The notes: generated by a model not told the origin, from the sequence alone. Shown: positions 7,231 through 16,590, numbered from the stretch's first letter. The stretch: 64,000 nt of DNA from Streptomyces sp. CB02009 (GCF_001905825.1 NZ_LIVV01000001.1:351299-415298), one strand, 5' to 3'. Made by a program: numbers and translations.

Positions 7231-10101
7231 GTGGGTGACCTGCTGGGCTTCGTCCTGAGCGGGCTGGTCTCCGGCGCGCTGTACGCGCTGCTCGCGACCG
7301 GACTCGTGCTGTCGTACTCCGCCTCCGGGCTCTTCAACTTCGCGCACGGCGCCACCGCCTACCTGTGCGCGCTGGCGTTCTACGAGCTCCACTCCGGCTT
7401 CGGCTGGCCGGCCGTCCCCACCGCCCTGCTCCTGGTGTGCGTGGTGGCGCCCGGACTCGGCTGGGGCCTGGACCGGCTGATGTTCAGAAAGCTGGCCAAG
7501 GTCGGCGAGACGGCGCAGATCGTGGCCACCATCGGACTGCTGGTCGCGCTGCCCGCGGCCGGGCTGTGGGCGGTCGAACTCCTGGAGCGGGCGGGCGCCC
7601 CGGTGCTTCCCGCCGAGAACCAGTTCGGGCTGCCGGGCGTCGGGCCGAGCCCCGCGGTGTCCTGGCAGCCGCTCGACGGGGTGGGCGTCGACTCCGACCA
7701 GCTGATCACCTGGATCGCCACCGCCCTCGCGGCGGCCGGCCTGTGGGTCCTGATGCGGCACACCCGGCTCGGTCTGCGGCTGCGGGCGGCGGTCGACAAC
7801 CGCGCGCTGACCGAGCTCCGGGGCATCAGCGCGGACCGGCTGTCATCGATCGCGTGGATGCTGTCCTCCGGTCTCGCGGGCCTCGCCGGTGTCCTCGCGA
7901 CCCCGCTCCTCGGGCTCTCCGCGCACGACTACACGCTGTTCCTGTTCGTCTCGGCGACCGCGGCGGTCCTCGGGCGCTTCGCGTCGGTGCCGCTCGCCTT
8001 CCTGGGCGGCCTCGGGCTCGGGGTGCTGCAGAACCTGGTGGCGGGGTACGCCTCGTTCGCCGAGGGCATCACCGGCTTCCGTACCGCCGTGCCGTTCCTC
8101 ATCCTCTTCGCCGGTCTCGTCGTCCTGGTACGGCGGCGGCGCCGCGCGGCGGGCACGGCGGCCGTGGACCCGCCGCCGGTGGAGTACCTCGCCGGGAAGG
8201 GGTGGGGGCGCCGCTGGGGCGCGTGGCTGGTGGCCGGCGTGCTCCTCGGTGCGGCGTTCTACACCGTGACCACCCCCTTCTGGAGCGGGATCCTGACCCA
8301 GGGGCTCGCGATCGGGCTCGTCTTCATGTCGTTCACCGTGGTCACCGGGCTCGGTGCCATGGTGTCCCTCGCCCAGGCGACGTTCGTGACCGGCGCCGCC
8401 CTGGTCGCGGGCCTGCTGATGAGCCACGGCTGGCCCTTCGTCGCCGCGGCCGCGGTCGGCACGGCGGCGGCGGCCCTGCTCGGCGCGGTGGCCGCGCTGC
8501 CCGCCCTCCGGCTCGGGGGCAGATCACTGGCCCTGGCCACCCTGGCGCTCGCGTTCCTGGCGGATCAGGTGCTCTTCCAGCTCGGCTGGCTGCGCAACGG
8601 CGACACCGGGTGGGAGATCCCGAGGCCGGTGGCCGGACCCGTCGACCTGGGCGACGACCGGGCCATGGGACTCGCGCTCGTGCTGCTCAGCGGGGTGCTC
8701 GTCGCGCTGCTCACCCGGCTGCGCGCCTCCCGCTGGGGCCGGGCGATGCTGGCGGTCCGCTCGGCCCCGGAGGCCGCCGCCGCCTCGGGGGTGTCGGTGG
8801 TACGGACGAAACTTCTGCTCTTCACGGTGTCGGCGGGCCTCGCGGGCTTCGGAGGGGTGCTCTACGCCTCGTACAACACCCGGATCACGGCAACCGACTT
8901 CACGGCGATGACGGGCCTGGTGTGGCTGGCGGTCGTCGTCGCCGCCGGAGTGCGCAGGCCGCAGTTCGCGGTGGTGGCGGGGCTTGTCTTCGCGGTGGTC
9001 CCGCATCTGATGGCGACCTACGTGACGGAGTCCGCGCATCTGCCGGTGATCCTGTTCGGCCTGGCGGGGCTCGCGCTGGCCAACGACCCGGACGGCTACT
9101 GCGCGGCGCTGCCGTCGCGGCGGGCCGCCCGGCGAGCGGCGAAGCGGGGGGCGGCGGCGGGGGGAACCGTATCGGGTCCTGGGCCGGGGCCCGTGCCGGG
9201 TTCTGGGCCCGGTCCTGTGGCGGGTCCCGTGCCGGGTCCTGTGGCGGGTTCCGTGCCGGTCTCCGCGCCGGGTCTCGCACCGGGCCTCGCGCGGGTGCCG
9301 CAACCGGCCGCCGCGCCCCGGCCCGCGAACGGCGTCGGCGCGGCGGGCAGCGCTGCGGGACCCGGCGTCGGACCTGGCGCCGGCCCCGGCGGGTCGCCGG
9401 GACCGGGCGCGCTCGAACTGAGCGGCGTCCACGCCGGGTACGGCGGCGCGCCCGTGCTGCGCGGCGTGGACCTCGTGGTGCGCGGCGGCGAGGTGCTGGT
9501 GCTGCTCGGGCCCAACGGGGCGGGGAAGTCCACCCTCTGCCGGGTGGCGGCGGGCCTCCTGCGGCCGGCCGGCGGGCTCGTGCGGGTGCGGGGTGCGGAC
9601 GCCATCCGCGACACGGCGGTCCCCCGTGCCCGGAGGGGGGTACGGCTGGCCCCCGAGGGCCGGGGGATCTTCGCCGGACTGTCGATCGAGGAGAACCTGG
9701 CCCTCCAGCTGGCGGAGACGGAGGACCGGGACGCCGTGTACGCCCGGTTCCCCGCGCTGGCCGCCCGCCGGACCGTCGCCGCTGGCTCACTGTCCGGCGG
9801 CGAACAGCAGCTCCTGGCCCTCGCCCCGCTCCTCCAGCGGCCGCCGGCCGTCCTCGTCGCCGACGAACCGTCCCTCGGGCTCGCGCCGCTCGTGGTGGAG
9901 GAGGTCTTCCGCCTCCTGACCGAACTGCGCGATCAGGGAACCGCGTTGGTTCTCGTCGAGGAGAAGGCGGCCGAGGTGCTCGGCATCGCCGACACCGTCG
10001 CGTACCTCGCGCAGGGCGAGATCGCCTGGTCCGGCCCGCGGTCCGAGGTGGACCGGGACCGGCTTGCCGAGGCCTACCTGGGGACGGGAGCCCGCCGATG
10101 A
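7231..10101 (+). CDS. LivH-LivM-LivF fusion ABC transporter protein
   Basis: A 956-residue protein joining three subunits normally made from separate genes. Residues 1-300 are the LivH permease (opening FVLSGLVSGALYALLATGLV, with FNFAHGA). About 310-625 are the LivM permease (SFTVVTGLGAMVSLAQATF). About 636-727 form a Gly/Pro/Ala linker with repeated PGPVPG and PVAG units. About 728-956 are the LivF ATPase: Walker A GPNGAGKST from residue 760, signature LSGGEQQ and Walker B VLVADEPSLGL. GTG 7231 has GAGGGGCG upstream. The stop overlaps the livG start (ATGA at 10098). A LivH-LivM fusion is known; adding LivF through a low-complexity linker is unusual. Confidence 0.9.
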   Translation: MGDLLGFVLSGLVSGALYALLATGLVLSYSASGLFNFAHGATAYLCALAFYELHSGFGWPAVPTALLLVCVVAPGLGWGLDRLMFRKLAKVGETAQIVATIGLLVALPAAGLWAVELLERAGAPVLPAENQFGLPGVGPSPAVSWQPLDGVGVDSDQLITWIATALAAAGLWVLMRHTRLGLRLRAAVDNRALTELRGISADRLSSIAWMLSSGLAGLAGVLATPLLGLSAHDYTLFLFVSATAAVLGRFASVPLAFLGGLGLGVLQNLVAGYASFAEGITGFRTAVPFLILFAGLVVLVRRRRRAAGTAAVDPPPVEYLAGKGWGRRWGAWLVAGVLLGAAFYTVTTPFWSGILTQGLAIGLVFMSFTVVTGLGAMVSLAQATFVTGAALVAGLLMSHGWPFVAAAAVGTAAAALLGAVAALPALRLGGRSLALATLALAFLADQVLFQLGWLRNGDTGWEIPRPVAGPVDLGDDRAMGLALVLLSGVLVALLTRLRASRWGRAMLAVRSAPEAAAASGVSVVRTKLLLFTVSAGLAGFGGVLYASYNTRITATDFTAMTGLVWLAVVVAAGVRRPQFAVVAGLVFAVVPHLMATYVTESAHLPVILFGLAGLALANDPDGYCAALPSRRAARRAAKRGAAAGGTVSGPGPGPVPGSGPGPVAGPVPGPVAGSVPVSAPGLAPGLARVPQPAAAPRPANGVGAAGSAAGPGVGPGAGPGGSPGPGALELSGVHAGYGGAPVLRGVDLVVRGGEVLVLLGPNGAGKSTLCRVAAGLLRPAGGLVRVRGADAIRDTAVPRARRGVRLAPEGRGIFAGLSIEENLALQLAETEDRDAVYARFPALAARRTVAAGSLSGGEQQLLALAPLLQRPPAVLVADEPSLGLAPLVVEEVFRLLTELRDQGTALVLVEEKAAEVLGIADTVAYLAQGEIAWSGPRSEVDRDRLAEAYLGTGARR

Positions 10102-10913
10102 GCCACCCTCTGCTCCGCGCGAGCGGGATCGGCGTCCGCTTCGGCGGCGTCCACGCCCTGCGCGACGTGACCGTCTCCGTCGGCCCCGGTGAGATCTGCG
10201 GCCTCATCGGTCCGAACGGCGCGGGCAAGACGACGCTCTTCGACGTGCTGTCGGGGATGCGGCGGCCGGACGCGGGTACCGTCGCCTACGACGGTACGGA
10301 CATCACCCGCCGTTCACCCGTCTGGCGGGCCCGGCACGGCATCCGTCGCACGTTCCAACGCCAGCAGCTCTTCGGCCAGTTGACCGTCGCGGACAATCTC
10401 GTGGTGGCACAGGACTGGCGGGGCGGAGCACGGCCCGCGGCGCGGCGCCGCCGGGAGCGGGCCGCGGCGGTGCTGCACGAGTGCGGGCTCGACGCCCTCG
10501 CCGACGCGTACGCGGGCGGCCTGCCCGTCGGACAGGCCCGCCTGGTCGAGTTGGCTCGCGCGCTCGCCGATCCGCCCCGGGTCCTGCTCCTGGACGAGCC
10601 CGCGTCCGGGACGACCGCCGAGGAGCGGCGCGGACTCGCCGCCGTCGTCCGCCACATGGCGGACGAGGAGAACTGCGCGGTGCTGCTCGTCGAGCACGAC
10701 GTGGCCTTCGTGATGGAGCTGTGTTCACGCGTCGTGGTGCTCGATCTCGGCCGCGTTCTCGCCGAAGGGTCGGCGGGGGAGGTCCACGCGGACCCGGCGG
10801 TGCGCGAGGCGTACCTCGGCACCGGTGGGGGCGGTGTCGGCGGCGGGAGCGGCGCGGGCGGCCGGGGCGGTGTCGGCGGCGCGGAACACGATCAGCCCGG
10901 TCGTCGACGCTGA
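10098..10913 (+). CDS. livG: branched-chain amino acid-type ABC ATPase (LivG)
   Basis: A 271-residue ATPase, the second nucleotide-binding subunit of the importer. Walker A is GPNGAGKTT and Walker B is VLLLDEPASG, with LLVEHD for the H-loop. The signature motif is PVGQARLVELARAL, a variant of the usual LSxGQ. The QRQQLF motif after the Walker A region is typical of LivG. The final 30 residues are Gly-rich and poorly conserved. It would pair with the LivF domain of the fusion to drive uptake of the ligand bound by the lipoprotein. Coupled to the fusion gene by a 4-base overlap. Confidence 0.92.
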   Translation: MSHPLLRASGIGVRFGGVHALRDVTVSVGPGEICGLIGPNGAGKTTLFDVLSGMRRPDAGTVAYDGTDITRRSPVWRARHGIRRTFQRQQLFGQLTVADNLVVAQDWRGGARPAARRRRERAAAVLHECGLDALADAYAGGLPVGQARLVELARALADPPRVLLLDEPASGTTAEERRGLAAVVRHMADEENCAVLLVEHDVAFVMELCSRVVVLDLGRVLAEGSAGEVHADPAVREAYLGTGGGGVGGGSGAGGRGGVGGAEHDQPGRRR

Positions 10914-11057
10914 GCCGCTGGCGTTCCGCGGGCCGTGCGGCGGGCTGTGCGCCGACCGCGCGGGGCCCGGGTCCGTGCGCCCTTTCGGGTTGAGTGGCGC
11001 GAGGCGCCGTCGACAGGGGTGGGGGCGGGCGGCAGACTGGTCGCGGAGGTGACGCGG

Positions 11058-11882
11058 GTGGTGGAGCAGGTGCCGATGCGGGCCGCTGTTCGGGAGACGT
11101 ACGGTCCGGCCGACCTCAGTTCGGTGCCGGTGTTCGCCGGAGGGTTCATCAACTTCGGTTACTGGCGGGCGATCGACCTCGCCGGACCGCTCGCGGTCGA
11201 CGACCGGGTCCGCAGCCAGGAGGACATGTACCGGCAGGTGCTCGGCGCCGCCGGTCCGCTCGACGGCCGGCGGATCGTCGAGGTCGGCTGCGGGCTCGGT
11301 GTCGGCTGCGCGCTCGCCCTGCGTGAGTACCGGCCGGAGCGGGTGACCGGTATGGACATCCATCCGCAGCAGCTGGACCGTGCCCGCCGGACGAACGCGG
11401 TGCTGCTGGAGGCCTCGCCGTCGGCGCTCCGGTTCGTGCGCGGCGCGGCGGAGGAGATGCCGTTCGGCGACGGCGAGTTCGACTGCGTCTACAGCGTCGA
11501 GGCCGCCCAGCACTTCGACGACATGGCCGCCTTCGGCCGGGAGGCGGCCCGGCTGCTGCGGCCCGGCGGCCGGGTGGCCGTCGCGAGCTTCTTCACCCCG
11601 GACGACGACCCGGAGCACGGAGCCAGGCTCGCGTCGTACTTGGAGACGTTCGCCGACGGCCTGGACGTCGCGCGGCCCGTCACCGTCCTGACCGACGCGT
11701 TGACCCGGGCCGGCCTGACGGACGCGCGGGCCGTGTCCATCGGACCGGACGTGTGGCACGGCTGGGACCGCTGGCTCGCGGACCAGTGGAAGCCGGGAAC
11801 CTGGCCGCGGAACTTCCTGAAGGCCTACGAGCAGCGCCATCTCGACTACTACCTCGTCACGGCCGGCCGCCCGCAGGACTGA
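11058..11882 (+). CDS. class I SAM-dependent methyltransferase
   Basis: A 274-residue Rossmann-fold methyltransferase. SAM motif I is IVEVGCGLGVGCAL, motif II region is VTGMDIHPQQL and the post-motif DCVYSVEAAQHFDD is present. The N-terminal FINFGYW is shared by small-molecule O- and C-methyltransferases of natural-product pathways (ubiquinone/tocopherol-like group). GTG 11058 has GGAGG 8 bases upstream; ATG 11076 with GGAGCAGG is a real alternative. An open frame extends back to 10935 but has poor coding character. It may be read with the transporter operon (gap about 145 bases). The substrate is unknown. Confidence 0.82.
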   Translation: MVEQVPMRAAVRETYGPADLSSVPVFAGGFINFGYWRAIDLAGPLAVDDRVRSQEDMYRQVLGAAGPLDGRRIVEVGCGLGVGCALALREYRPERVTGMDIHPQQLDRARRTNAVLLEASPSALRFVRGAAEEMPFGDGEFDCVYSVEAAQHFDDMAAFGREAARLLRPGGRVAVASFFTPDDDPEHGARLASYLETFADGLDVARPVTVLTDALTRAGLTDARAVSIGPDVWHGWDRWLADQWKPGTWPRNFLKAYEQRHLDYYLVTAGRPQD

Positions 11883-11936
11883 CCGCGGGGTCCGGTTCCG
11901 CCGTCGCGCACCTCCGGCGCCCACACGGGCGCGCAC

Positions 11937-11950
11937 TTGGCCTATACCAA
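11937..11950. promoter_or_regulatory. dre-like palindrome (possible DasR site)
   Basis: TTGGCCTATACCAA is a near-palindrome whose core matches the DasR dre core TGGTCTAGACCA at 10 of 12 positions. It lies about 145 bases upstream of the secreted sugar dehydrogenase. DasR controls N-acetylglucosamine and chitin use, so the placement is plausible. Binding is inferred. Confidence 0.45.
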
Positions 11951-12096
11951 TTGCCCGCGTCCCAGTAGTCTCCTCCGTGGCCAGCGGTACACCCGTTCCC
12001 CCCACCCCCGGTTGCGTGCTGGCGCGGGCGACGACGATCCCGACCACTGCCCCCAGCAGCCGGGTCCCCCCATGCACCGCCTCCAGGAGGATCACG

Positions 12097-13257
12097 GTGA
12101 ACGTTCGCACGAGAAGCTCTGCCCTCCTCTGCGCCCTCGGTCTCGTCACCACCCTCGCGCTCGCCTCCGCCTCCGCCTCCGCAGAGGACGCGGGCCTGCG
12201 GCAGCCGGTCGCGAAGGCCGCGAAGGTCGCGAAGATCTCGCTCACCCCCGTCGCCACGGCGCGCAACCCGATCGCCGGAGCCGTCGGTCCGGGTGGAGCA
12301 GTCTGGATCGCCGAACGAGCAGGCACAGTAAGGGTGTTGGGTCCGAAGGGGCTGGGCGAGCCGGTGCTCGACATCTCCGCCGAGACCACCACCGACGGTG
12401 AACGCGGCCTGCTCGGCATCGCGTTCGACCCCGCGCGCACGCACCTCTACCTCTCGTACACGAATCTCGAAGGCACCAGCACCATCGACGAGTTCGCCGT
12501 ACGCAAGGGCCGGATCCGGCCGGAGACCCGGCGCACCGTCCTCACCCAGACGCAGCCGTACGCGAACCACAACGGCGGCGACATCAGGTTCGGGCCCGAC
12601 GGATACCTCTACATCGCGTTCGGCGACGGCGGCGCGGGCGGCGACCCGCACGGCAACGGGCAGAACCTCGACACGCTGCTCGGCAAGATGCTGCGGATCG
12701 ACCCGCGCGGAGGCACCCCGTACGCGATCCCCTCGGACAACCCCTTCGTCGGCGACCCGAACGCCAGGGGCGAGATCTGGGCGTACGGGCTGCGCAACCC
12801 GTGGCGGTTCTCCTTCGACGCGCGCACGGGCGACCTCTTCATCGGCGACGTCGGTCAGAACGACTGGGAGGAGATCGACCGGGCGCCCGCGAGGAGCAGG
12901 GGCGGCGAGAACTACGGCTGGTCCCAGATGGAGGGCAACCACCCCTTCCGGGGCGGCACCGAGCCGGCGAACCACGCGCGCCCGATCCACGAGTACCCCC
13001 GCACCGGTCTCGGCTGCGCGGTGACCGGCGGGTTCGTCTACCGGGGGAGCGCGATCCCGGCCCTCAGGGGCCAGTACGTGTTCAGCGACTACTGCGACGG
13101 CACCATCCGCTCCCTCGGGCTCAGGAACGGGAAGGTGACCGCGGTGAACGACCTCGTCGTCAACGGCGGCGAGGTCGTCTCGTTCGTGGAGGGCGGCGCG
13201 GGCGAGCTGTACGTCCTGGCGCAGGGCGGCGCCATCACCCGCATCGACCCGGCGTAG
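12097..13257 (+). CDS. secreted PQQ-dependent sugar dehydrogenase (GSDH family)
   Basis: A 386-residue exported glucose/sorbosone dehydrogenase-type beta-propeller. A signal peptide (VNVRTRSSALLCALGL, then SASASA) precedes the enzyme. Family blocks: GGAVWIAERAGTVRV, GERGLLGIAFDP, NHNGGDIRFGPDGYLYIAFGDGG, AYGLRNPWRFSFD and FIGDVGQNDWEEID. The His in NHNGGD and the Arg-Asn-Pro-Trp segment match PQQ and substrate contacts in soluble glucose dehydrogenases. GTG 12097 was chosen because AGGAGG lies 6 bases upstream and the signal peptide begins there; an earlier in-frame ATG at 11977 is implausible. Monocistronic, followed by a strong hairpin. Substrate probably an aldose. Confidence 0.9.
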   Translation: MNVRTRSSALLCALGLVTTLALASASASAEDAGLRQPVAKAAKVAKISLTPVATARNPIAGAVGPGGAVWIAERAGTVRVLGPKGLGEPVLDISAETTTDGERGLLGIAFDPARTHLYLSYTNLEGTSTIDEFAVRKGRIRPETRRTVLTQTQPYANHNGGDIRFGPDGYLYIAFGDGGAGGDPHGNGQNLDTLLGKMLRIDPRGGTPYAIPSDNPFVGDPNARGEIWAYGLRNPWRFSFDARTGDLFIGDVGQNDWEEIDRAPARSRGGENYGWSQMEGNHPFRGGTEPANHARPIHEYPRTGLGCAVTGGFVYRGSAIPALRGQYVFSDYCDGTIRSLGLRNGKVTAVNDLVVNGGEVVSFVEGGAGELYVLAQGGAITRIDPA

Positions 13258-13265
13258 CCGAAGGG

Positions 13266-13309
13266 GCCCGCCACGCCCCGACCCGATCCCGGGTCGGGCC
13301 GCGGCGGGC
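13266..13309 (+). terminator. terminator hairpin after sugar dehydrogenase
   Basis: Nested stems: outer GCCCGCC (13266-13272) with GGCGGGC (13303-13309), and inner CCCGACCCG (13277-13285) with CGGGTCGGG (13290-13298). It starts 9 bases after the stop codon. Confidence 0.75.
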
Positions 13310-13421
13310 CGCCTGCCGTTCGACGGGCGTTCATGTGACAACGGGTCCGACGCCGACCGGCGTTCGGCGGCGGGCGTGAGTCTCGTGACGCCCTTCGCCA
13401 CTCTCTCAGGACGGACACTCC

Positions 13422-14852
13422 GTGCACGAAGTTCGCGCCCCCCGGGGGCGTCGCCGCCTCGCCCCGCTCCGCCTCGCCGTGGCCGCAGCCGCCACGCTGC
13501 TCGCCGCCGCGACGCTGACCGCCCCGGCCGCGCACGCCGCTCCGGCGGACGACGTCCGTATCAACGAGGTGGTGACGACCGGCAGCGTCGACGACTCGAT
13601 CGAGCTGTACAACAAGGGCGCGGCCGCGGTCGACATCTCCGGCTGGGTCCTCAAGGACGACGACGCGAGCCACACCTTCACGGTTCCGGCCGGGACGACG
13701 CTCGCTCCGGGGGCGGCGCGCGCGTTCGCCGTGGCCGCGGCGTTCGGTCTCGGTTCCAGCGACAAGGCCCGCCTCTACCTGCCGGGCGGCAGCACCCTCG
13801 TCGACAGCTTCACCTGGACCGCCCACTCCGCCCCGTCCTGGTCGCGCTGCCCCGACGGCACGGGTGCCTTCGGGAAGGCGGCCCTGACCCTCGGCGCGCC
13901 GAACGGCTGCGGTACCGGGGGCGGCACGAACCCGGTGTCCTGGCCCGGCGGCGGCTCCGTGTCGACGGCCGACGGCTCCGACGTCTTCGGCGAGGACCTC
14001 AGCGGCCTGTACCAGGAGGGGTCCGTCCTCTGGGCCGCCCAGAACACCGGCAGGCTGTGGCGTCTGGTCCGGGACGGCTCCGGCGGCTGGCGGCCGGACA
14101 CCGCCAACGGCTGGACCTCCGGCAAGACGCTGCGCTACCCCGGCGGGAGCGGCAGCCCCGACGGCGAGGCGGTCACCCTGACCTCCGCCGGCGCCGCGGG
14201 CGGCGCGTACGTCGCCACCGAGCGGAACGGCGACGCCTCCGGCACCAGCCGCCTGTCCGTGCTCCGCTACGAGGTCGCCACCGGCACCGGCAGCACCCTG
14301 ACCGCCACGAAGGAGTGGAACCTGACCGCCGGCCTGCCGGCCGTGGGCTCCAACCTCGGCTTCGAGGCGATCACCTGGATCCCCGACACCACCCTCGTCG
14401 CGGCCGGGTTCAAGGACGAGTCGACCGGCGCGGCCTACGACCCGAACCGGTACGGCGCCCACACCGGCGGCGTCTTCCTCCTCGGCGTGGAGGGCACCGG
14501 CGCTGTCCACGCGTACGTCCTCCAGGACAGCGGTACCGCCACCCGCGTCGCCACCGTCGCCAGCGGCCTGGCCGGCGTGATGGAGCTCCAGTGGGAGCCG
14601 CAGGCGGCCCGGCTGTGGGTGGTCTGCGACGACACCTGCGGCGGACAGCACAGGACCATGAAGATCGGCGCCGCCGGCACCTTCGCCCCCGCCGCGTCCT
14701 ACCAGCGCCCCAGCGGCATGCCCGACCTCAACAACGAGGGCTTCGCCGTGGCCGGTGCCGACGAGTGCGTCGGCGGCACCAAGCCGGTGTACTGGTCGGA
14801 CGACAGCAACACGGGCGGCCACGCCCTGCGCAGGGGCACCCTGGCCTGCTGA
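13422..14852 (+). CDS. secreted lamin-tail-domain protein
   Basis: A 476-residue exported protein. A Sec signal peptide (basic start, Ala-rich core, AHAA cleavage site near residue 40) is followed by a lamin-tail (LTD) domain at about 42-160: VRINEVVTT, SIELYNKGAAAVDISGWVLKDDD. A Gly-rich junction (GTGGGTNP) leads to about 300 residues of WD/propeller-like strands with SGKTLRYPGGSG and FEAITWIPDTTLVA. LTD domains in bacteria are often joined to extracellular nucleases or phosphatases and may bind the cell surface or nucleic acid. I see no nuclease motif here. GTG 13422 is the likely start (CAGGA upstream). Confidence 0.8.
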   Translation: MHEVRAPRGRRRLAPLRLAVAAAATLLAAATLTAPAAHAAPADDVRINEVVTTGSVDDSIELYNKGAAAVDISGWVLKDDDASHTFTVPAGTTLAPGAARAFAVAAAFGLGSSDKARLYLPGGSTLVDSFTWTAHSAPSWSRCPDGTGAFGKAALTLGAPNGCGTGGGTNPVSWPGGGSVSTADGSDVFGEDLSGLYQEGSVLWAAQNTGRLWRLVRDGSGGWRPDTANGWTSGKTLRYPGGSGSPDGEAVTLTSAGAAGGAYVATERNGDASGTSRLSVLRYEVATGTGSTLTATKEWNLTAGLPAVGSNLGFEAITWIPDTTLVAAGFKDESTGAAYDPNRYGAHTGGVFLLGVEGTGAVHAYVLQDSGTATRVATVASGLAGVMELQWEPQAARLWVVCDDTCGGQHRTMKIGAAGTFAPAASYQRPSGMPDLNNEGFAVAGADECVGGTKPVYWSDDSNTGGHALRRGTLAC

Positions 14853-14936
14853 GCCCGACGGCGGCGGCACGGACACCCGACGACGGGTGAGCCGTCCGGC
14901 GGCCGGAGCTCCCGGCCGCCGGACCCGCGCGCCGCG

Positions 14937-15599
14937 TCAGGCGCGCCGGGTGGCCTCCGCCAGCGCGTTCCTGACCTCCTGGGCCACCCGGGCCGCGTCC
15001 TCGGCGTTGTTGACGATGTCCGTGTGGTTCATGTCGACGACCAGGACGTCGCTGGCCGAGTAGTGCTTGTGCACCCAGTCGTCGTAGCCGGACCACAGGG
15101 TCCGGTAGTACTCGACCAGGCTCTCGTCCTGCTCGAAGTCGCGGCCGCGCAGCCCGATGCGGTGCAGCACGGTCTCGAAGTCCGCCTTGAGGTAGACCAT
15201 GAGGTCGGGGGCCTTGCGGTACGGCAGGCCGTCGATCTCCCGCATCATCTCGTCGAGCAGCCCCTCGTACACCTGCATCTCGAGGGAGCTGATCCGTCCC
15301 AGGTCGTGGTTGACCTTGGCGAAGTACCAGTCCTCGTAGATGGACCGGTCGAGGACGTTGTCCCCCCTCTTGTACGCCTCCTTGATCGCGGCGAAGCGCG
15401 TCTGGAGGAAGTACAGCTGGAGGAGGAAGGGGTACCGCTTCGCCTGGATCTCCTCGGGGCTCGCCGTGTAGAAGAGCGGCAGGATCGGGTTGTCCTCCAC
15501 GCTCTCGTAGAACACGTCGCTGCCCAGCTCCTTGGCGATCAGCTCGGCCACACTCGTCTTGCCGATTCCGATCATGCCGCCGACGCAGATCACGGACAT
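14937..15599 (-). CDS. deoxynucleoside kinase family protein
   Basis: A 220-residue cytosolic kinase transferring phosphate to deoxynucleosides for dNTP salvage. The P-loop is GGMIGIGKTS at residues 7-16; DRSIYED is the DRS/ERS catalytic motif; LRGRDFEQDE fits the lid with Arg residues, and YPFLLQLYFLQTRF is a substrate-site helix. Length matches bacterial dCK/dGK-type enzymes. The start ATG has GGGAG upstream. It is single, convergent with the lamin-tail gene. The base specificity cannot be read from the sequence. Confidence 0.9.
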   Translation of the reverse strand: MSVICVGGMIGIGKTSVAELIAKELGSDVFYESVEDNPILPLFYTASPEEIQAKRYPFLLQLYFLQTRFAAIKEAYKRGDNVLDRSIYEDWYFAKVNHDLGRISSLEMQVYEGLLDEMMREIDGLPYRKAPDLMVYLKADFETVLHRIGLRGRDFEQDESLVEYYRTLWSGYDDWVHKHYSASDVLVVDMNHTDIVNNAEDAARVAQEVRNALAEATRRA

Positions 15600-15916
15600 A
15601 CCTCACTTCTCCCTGGGGGTCTTCTCTAGCGTGGGCGGGTGAGCCGGGTGAGCTGGGAAACCCGCACCAATGAGACGCACGCCGGCGGTCACCCGATTCC
15701 CTGGGATCTTTGTGATCAGCGTCATGTGGTCCCGTCCGGACCGAGGCCCCGGAGGGCCGCTGTCCCGGACCGGCCTGACCGTTCCGCGGCCGCCGCGCGC
15801 AGCGACGGGCCGCGGCCCTGAGGCCGCCCTGAATCTTAGATGACGAACCAGCCCCGGACGGGCCGGATCGCGGGCGCCCGCCGCACCGCCCCCGGGGCGG
15901 GCCGCCGCCCGGTCGG
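15600..15916. other. 317-base intergenic region, nothing recognised
   Basis: This lies between the deoxynucleoside kinase start and the ABM gene stop. It must hold the kinase promoter on the minus strand, but I see no clear -35/-10 pair, riboswitch or RNA gene. A 60-codon plus-strand frame at 15639-15821 has no recognisable product. Confidence 0.5.
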
Positions 15917-16489
15917 CTACGGCGTGAGCCAGCCGCGCAGCAGCCTGCTCACGGCGGGCATCGCCACATAGGTCATGAGCACGTTGAACACACAGGCGAC
16001 GATCGCGCTGCTGAGCAGCAGGGGAAGACCGGTGAGCCGGGGGACGAGGAGGAGGCTGCCCAGGACCGAGATCGGGTAGATCGCCAGGGTCGCGCTGATC
16101 GCCATCTTCCACCGGGGCGGGGCGGGCCGCGTCGAGCCCGGCTTGGCGAACCAGGTCTCCATGCCGGTCAGCGTGCGCCGGGCGATCTCCGTGTGGTGAT
16201 GCCCCTCGCAGTCGGCGAACCAGGCGGCCCGCTCCGGTGAGTCCTGCCAGGCCCGGCACGCCGCCTCGTTCCGGAAGCGGTGCACGAGGAACCACGGGGC
16301 GTCGCCGCCGGAGGAGCGGAAGAGACCGTGGCCGAGATGGCCGGGGAAGGCGGCCGCGCTGTCGAGGATGCCCCGGGCCCACAGCTCGAAGGCCGCTTCG
16401 TAGCCGGGCTCCACCCGGCGGGCTATCAGGAGGGTCACCTCGCCCGTGTCGGCGGGGACGGTGGCGTGCTCAAGGCTGATCGCGGTCAT
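15917..16489 (-). CDS. antibiotic biosynthesis monooxygenase (ABM)-domain membrane protein
   Basis: A 190-residue protein. Residues 10-110 form an ABM ferredoxin-like domain: VTLLIARRVEPGYEAAFELWARGI, FPGHLGHGLF and WFLVHRFRNEAACRAWQDSPER. The C-terminal 80 residues hold two hydrophobic segments, ISATLAIYPISVLGSLLLVP and a second spanning LLLSSAIVACVFNVLMTYV, so it is membrane-bound. This ABM-plus-membrane-tail layout is common in actinobacteria and without known function; the ABM fold can be a cofactor-free oxygenase or simply a binding domain. ATG 16489 was chosen (GGAG upstream); a longer frame to 16663 is low-complexity. Confidence 0.8.
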   Translation of the reverse strand: MTAISLEHATVPADTGEVTLLIARRVEPGYEAAFELWARGILDSAAAFPGHLGHGLFRSSGGDAPWFLVHRFRNEAACRAWQDSPERAAWFADCEGHHHTEIARRTLTGMETWFAKPGSTRPAPPRWKMAISATLAIYPISVLGSLLLVPRLTGLPLLLSSAIVACVFNVLMTYVAMPAVSRLLRGWLTP

Positions 16490-16590
16490 AGGAACTCCAT
16501 CTGATCTCACCGCGCCCGGCCGTACTCTACGCAGGGACCGCCACGTGCGGTGCCCGGCGGGCGAATCCGAGAGGCCCGTCCCCGGCGGGT

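Noticed and set aside
15639..15821. 60-codon plus-strand frame before the ABM gene
   Set aside because: No ribosome-binding site of note, no resemblance to known proteins.
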